Shown here piece by piece: positions 45,667 through 48,257 of a stretch of 48,257 nucleotides of DNA; within the stretch, counting starts at the first letter, position 1, and the number at the start of each line of letters is the position of its first letter. Under the pieces are notes generated by a model. It was not told where the DNA came from and searched no databases. It saw nothing but the letters and a program-made list of their open reading frames with translations. A program made the translations under genes and the position numbers. The DNA comes from DAORIO01 sp035438585. Its GTDB lineage: Bacteria > Patescibacteriota > Minisyncoccia > Phycocordibacterales > UBA9973. The stretch is from positions 1-48,257 of the forward strand of contig DAORIO010000002.1 of NCBI GenBank assembly GCA_035438585.1. The letters run 5' to 3'.

Positions 45667-47073
45667 ATGGGTAAGGGAAATTTATTAAACAAACCGTGTG
45701 ACTGTGGGTCTGGCAAAAAATACAAGAAATGTTGCATGAATACTCCAAAAGAAAAAGAAATTTTAACTGGAGCAAATGCGGAGGCACTGGTTGAATTTTT
45801 GAGCTCGAAAACCTTTTTAAAACCATGGGTGTTCCGTAGTCCGAAATATACCTCAGACAATAAGGAGTTTTGCGATGTCGCAATATTATTCAGAGGCACG
45901 CTTATATTAATTGAAGTTACTGGGTCCAAGTTTGACCCAAGCAATCCTCAAAGATATTTAAGAAAAGTTAAAAAGAAACATGGGCAGTTAAATATTGCTC
46001 ACAGAATAGTCACTAATAAATCTAAAGAAGTTCAATTTGTGAATGATTATTTTGATTTTAAAACTACATTTGGAGAGATCGATACCGTCCATAAAATATT
46101 CTTATCTACAGGTGATGGTGAGATGAAAATAGCTGAAAATCCAGGCAAGACAAACGGAATTACATTTGAAGATTTAGGAAGGTATTGTGGTTTTTATAAC
46201 GATGAAGACGGAATACACTCTTTCACTTTGTCTGAACTATCTTATGCTAGCGAACATATAAATACACTGAAAGACTTCGATTGGTATTTACAGTTTGAAA
46301 AAAAGTTCTTAACTAATGACTTTGGTGATTTTAGTGGAAAAGTTTTACCTGTTGTAGATTCAGAAAGAGAAGATTTAATTGCTGTATACCTCCTCACATT
46401 CTCTCAGGATGAGGAATTAAATATAAGTGGAGTCGTAAATTTGTCGAAAATATTTGGCGATAATGATTTGAGTGAATCGACAATGATTATGTACTCCGCA
46501 ACTGGTACACATAAAAATCTTGAAAGTGACGACTACTACAGAGAGATAATTTCTGAGAGAAAGATAAGTTATTTTTGGGATAGCTTGGTAACTGATATGG
46601 CTGCTCAGTGCCAAACGATGTTGAGAGTGAATTCAAATGGTACTGAAAATGTTGTAAACAGAATGGAAGAAATGATAAAAGTTTTAGAAGTTCTCAGTCA
46701 CACATCACGCTTTGAGAGAGTGAAATACTCTGAGGGTATTATAGGGTCACAAAATCAAGGCAGGGATGGAAAGATTTTTTATAGAAACATTTTTTCTTTG
46801 GCAAAAGATTCAGATACTCTCTTTTCATATTTAAGACGCCAGTATCAGGTCATTCCATCAGATAATGAGAAAGTAAGTACCGCTATTAGGCATGCTAGAA
46901 CGGTGTGGTGTCGAGTCAATTATTCGGACAGAATGTCAGCTCATAAGGATCGAATCAAAAGAGCTTGCCTTATAACGCACCATATTTATGGAGAAAATTC
47001 AGTTTTTACCTTTTCTTTAGCAGACCCAATTGAAGTCACCCGACATGAGTGTGACCCATTTCTCAATTTTTAG
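45667..47073 (+). CDS. SEC-C zinc motif protein, possible nuclease
   Basis: 468 residues. The N-terminal SEC-C zinc motif has Cys11, Cys13, Cys22 and Cys23 in PCDCGSGKKYKKCC. Residues about 60-85 (FCDVAILFRGTLILIEVTGSKF) look like a restriction-endonuclease-type strand pair with Asp and Glu, as in NERD/PD-(D/E)XK-like domains, but the usual EVK ends EVT. The C-terminal half is unrecognised. SEC-C plus a nuclease-like domain suggests an accessory or defence role (inference). Flanked by repeats C and B, with a terminator after the stop. Confidence 0.7.
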   Translation: MGKGNLLNKPCDCGSGKKYKKCCMNTPKEKEILTGANAEALVEFLSSKTFLKPWVFRSPKYTSDNKEFCDVAILFRGTLILIEVTGSKFDPSNPQRYLRKVKKKHGQLNIAHRIVTNKSKEVQFVNDYFDFKTTFGEIDTVHKIFLSTGDGEMKIAENPGKTNGITFEDLGRYCGFYNDEDGIHSFTLSELSYASEHINTLKDFDWYLQFEKKFLTNDFGDFSGKVLPVVDSEREDLIAVYLLTFSQDEELNISGVVNLSKIFGDNDLSESTMIMYSATGTHKNLESDDYYREIISERKISYFWDSLVTDMAAQCQTMLRVNSNGTENVVNRMEEMIKVLEVLSHTSRFERVKYSEGIIGSQNQGRDGKIFYRNIFSLAKDSDTLFSYLRRQYQVIPSDNEKVSTAIRHARTVWCRVNYSDRMSAHKDRIKRACLITHHIYGENSVFTFSLADPIEVTRHECDPFLNF

Positions 47074-47096
47074 TTAGAATACATATATGCTTCCAA

Positions 47097-47124
47097 ATCA
47101 AAAAGCACGTTAAACGTGCTTTTT
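47097..47124 (+). terminator. Terminator of the SEC-C gene
   Basis: AAAAGCACGT (47101-47110) and ACGTGCTTTT (47114-47123) with a TAA loop and T-run. Confidence 0.92.
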
Positions 47125-47130
47125 GATTTC

Positions 47131-47163
47131 TAAGGGAGTCGGGTCACTGCGATACTTAGTTCT
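47131..47163. repeat. Unit-start motif next to repeat B (B')
   Basis: On the minus strand, AACTAAGTATCG (47161-47150) aligns with the motifs D, E and F, followed by ACCCGACT and CTTAG (47135-47131), like CCCCAC..CTTAG in copy D. Confidence 0.55.
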
Positions 47164-47166
47164 TTT

Positions 47167-47262
47167 GGCGGGCATCGTGGGTTAGGTACTAGGGTGGTGA
47201 GACACCGTAAGGATATTTTAGCACCATTTCACGAGTTGAATTGAGGTATGTGGGTCGGGGTC
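47167..47262 (+). repeat. Dispersed ~95-bp repeat, copy B
   Basis: Aligns throughout with copy A (about three quarters of positions) and more loosely with C. Key blocks are GTGAGACACCGTAAGGATA, TTTTAGCA, TTTCA, GAGGTATGTGGGTCGGGGT. It lies 14 nt after the stop of the minus-strand DUF4440 gene. Read on the minus strand it ends CCGCCAAAAGAACTAAGTA, which matches the 3' flank of the tRNA-Ser gene at 47686 (CCGCCAAGAAAACTTAGTA). Confidence 0.75.
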
Positions 47263-47276
47263 GCTCTTTTGCAAAT

Positions 47277-47639
47277 TTAGCCAATCCGAGTCGCTTGATG
47301 GAAAAACATTTGCCATCCACTAGCGGTCTTTCTCCAATGCGAACTTCGTAGCGAAATAACCTTATCTTTACCATCTGTAGCCCTTTCCGTTTTAAATGTT
47401 GCAACGGCTATATTTTCAGAAGGGGTGTCGACATTGAAATCGCTCACCGAATATTCAACCTTTTCAAGGGTATTCGGAAGTCTTTCGAGAATATCCGCCT
47501 TTGTGTACTTATTCCCCGATGTTCCGAACTCGATGAAATCGTCAGCGAGCAACCCATTAAGAGCCTCTTTCGAAGATCTTACTTCGGGTTTCAGAAGCGA
47601 TAGCTCTAGATCATAAATTGTTTTGGTTATTTCGTTCAT
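47277..47639 (-). CDS. NTF2-like (DUF4440/SnoaL-type) protein
   Basis: 120 residues of the NTF2-like cone fold. KPEVRSSKEALNGLLADDFIEFGTSGN and the C-terminal SLRSSHWRKTASGWQMFFHQATRIG strands are typical of DUF4440; ligand or reaction cannot be predicted. The gene begins 46 nt downstream of the tRNA-Ser(GCT) 3' end and ends at repeat B. Higher GC than most neighbours, so probably acquired. Confidence 0.82.
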   Translation of the reverse strand: MNEITKTIYDLELSLLKPEVRSSKEALNGLLADDFIEFGTSGNKYTKADILERLPNTLEKVEYSVSDFNVDTPSENIAVATFKTERATDGKDKVISLRSSHWRKTASGWQMFFHQATRIG

Positions 47640-47685
47640 AAGTATTTTTAGGCACTCGGGTTATATATCTACTAAGTTTTCTTGG
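47640..47685 (-). promoter_or_regulatory. tRNA-Ser(GCT) 3' flank with unit-start motif (E)
   Basis: On the minus strand, ACTTAGTA (47677-47670), then TGCCTAAAAATA and the ATG at 47639. TAAAAA ends 5 nt before the ATG and may be the -10 box. The same motif order and almost the same length follows the other tRNA-Ser (F). Confidence 0.5.
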
Positions 47686-47772
47686 CGGAGACGGCGAGAT
47701 TCGAACTCGCGGGGCTTGTAACAGCCCGCCTCCTTAGCAAGGAGGTACCTTAAACCGCTCAGACACGTCTCC
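47686..47772 (-). tRNA. tRNA-Ser with GCT anticodon
   Basis: Type II tRNA: acceptor GGAGACG/CGTCTCC, anticodon stem CCTCC/GGAGG with loop TTGCTAA (anticodon GCT), long variable arm, T-arm GCGAG-TTCGAAT-CTCGC, discriminator G. Reads AGC/AGU. CCA not encoded. Its 3' 18 nt are identical to the tmRNA T-arm region. Confidence 0.95.
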
Positions 47773-47855
47773 ATTTACACGTGTAATAATAAAAACAATA
47801 CCATATTTCTTATTTATAGAAAAAAGATTTTGTTTGTGATATATTCAACCAACAA

Positions 47856-47942
47856 GGAGAATTGGGTGAGTGGTTTAAACCAGCGGTTTACTAAACCGCC
47901 GACGGGTAAAACTGTCCGTGAGTTCAAATCTCACATTCTCCG
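47856..47942 (+). tRNA. tRNA-Ser with ACT anticodon (A34)
   Basis: Type II tRNA with intact stems: acceptor GGAGAAT/ATTCTCC, anticodon stem GCGGT/ACCGC with loop TTACTAA, variable arm with GACGG..CTGTC pairing, T-arm GTGAG-TTCAAAT-CTCAC, discriminator G. The loop differs from the GCT tRNA only at position 34 (A instead of G), giving anticodon ACT for AGU. Divergent from tRNA-Ser(GCT), 83 bp apart. Confidence 0.88.
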
Positions 47943-47985
47943 CAGTAAGAATTTAGTATCGGTAGACTCATCTGCCTAAAATATC
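47943..47985 (+). promoter_or_regulatory. tRNA-Ser(ACT) 3' flank with unit-start motif (F)
   Basis: TTTAGTATCGG (47952-47962), then TGCCTAAAATA and the ATG at 47986. TAAAAT (47977-47982) may be the -10 box. It parallels region E after the other tRNA-Ser. Confidence 0.5.
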
Positions 47986-48257
47986 ATGGAAAAAGGAATG
48001 GAATCCCAAATCAATTACATGGAAAGAAATCTTAACAAAGTTAAGATTGAAGGTAACGTCATATCGATTGGAGAGGGTCAATCATCATATCAGGATATAT
48101 TTACAATTCACTTGCTTGGACCAACGAATAACTCTCAAGTAATCGGTGTTTTTGAGGAGATAGAAAATGATAAAAATTATGAAATAAACTCCGGTGGTTA
48201 TATAAGTTGTGTTGAGATTGCTGGAAGTTTTGATATAAATAAAAAATTTCTTATTCA
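47986..48257 (+). CDS. Hypothetical protein, cut by window end
   Basis: 90 codons are visible (MEKGMESQINYMERN at the start; DIFTIHLLGPTNNSQ further on); the frame runs off the right edge. It is a beta-rich soluble sequence, not recognised. A second ATG at 47998 is possible and would leave more room for the -10 box at 47977. It follows tRNA-Ser(ACT) by 43 nt, like the DUF4440 gene follows tRNA-Ser(GCT), so it may be the cargo of another repeat-bounded unit. Confidence 0.55.
   Translation, partial: MEKGMESQINYMERNLNKVKIEGNVISIGEGQSSYQDIFTIHLLGPTNNSQVIGVFEEIENDKNYEINSGGYISCVEIAGSFDINKKFLI

Noticed and set aside
45524..47262. Repeats as integron attC sites
   Set aside because: Single GTTRRRY-like words occur (for example GTTAGGT in copy B), but no copy has the paired complementary core, and no integrase is in the window. 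The cassette idea is kept without the integron label.
47189..47404. 71-codon minus-strand frame through repeat B
   Set aside because: It overlaps the DUF4440 gene in another frame and consists largely of repeat sequence.

Overview
The window is AT-rich, gene-dense bacterial DNA with small intergenic gaps, many very short genes and standard stop usage (TGA does end at least one gene and is not read through). The ribosomal gene order, the absence of rpmD (L30) between rpsE and rplO, the AU-rich and largely Shine-Dalgarno-free gene starts, and the lone TraD/VirB-like ATPase next to the ribosomal cluster together suggest a Patescibacteria/CPR genome, probably Parcubacteria-like. Use of TGA as stop argues against Gracilibacteria/Absconditabacteria.

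Layout. 1-6185: fusA (5' cut by the window edge), a 25-residue membrane peptide gene, an SDR-like gene, a minus-strand pair (transglutaminase-like protein plus a 52-residue protein), then tuf. 6193-19632: the S10 and spc ribosomal clusters ending in secY, interrupted twice by self-contained promoter-gene-terminator modules carrying nucleotide-synthesis enzymes (pyrF after rplB; an 87-residue gene and purM after rplE). 19724-26130: an 11-residue-repeat protein, a coiled-coil protein, adk, map, a hypothetical, a large conjugation-type ATPase and ndk. 26200-26390: a structured RNA candidate. 26393-31904: membrane protein, beta-CASP RNase, SLOG protein, then on the minus strand infC-rpmI-rplT, a MYG1-like protein and a YqgE/AlgH protein. 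32298-34323: a nucleotidyltransferase flanked by repeats, tmRNA and smpB. 34380-45512: ftsH, surface/exported proteins, tRNA-Ile, recG, a two-component pair, uppP and small membrane proteins. 45524-48257: repeat-bounded single-gene units around two divergent tRNA-Ser genes.

How it works together. Most of the window is translation: ribosomal proteins, EF-G, EF-Tu, IF3, trans-translation (tmRNA and SmpB), nascent-chain processing (map), and export/quality control (secY, ftsH). Many monocistronic genes have a TATAAT-like box that ends only 6-9 nt before the start codon, so they are probably transcribed leaderless; several ribosomal and ndk transcripts instead begin with hairpins or structured leaders.

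The most unusual signals are: (1) a roughly 95-bp dispersed repeat (three copies) plus a short ACTTAGTATCG motif found downstream of tRNA or tRNA-like 3' ends, together delimiting single-gene accessory units that look like a small tRNA-anchored cassette system with no recombinase in view; (2) a structured RNA upstream of 26393 with mutually exclusive pairings and a terminator; (3) a tRNA-Ser with an A34 (ACT) anticodon and a tRNA-Ile with a UAU anticodon; (4) a long composite hairpin in the rpsJ-rplC gap.
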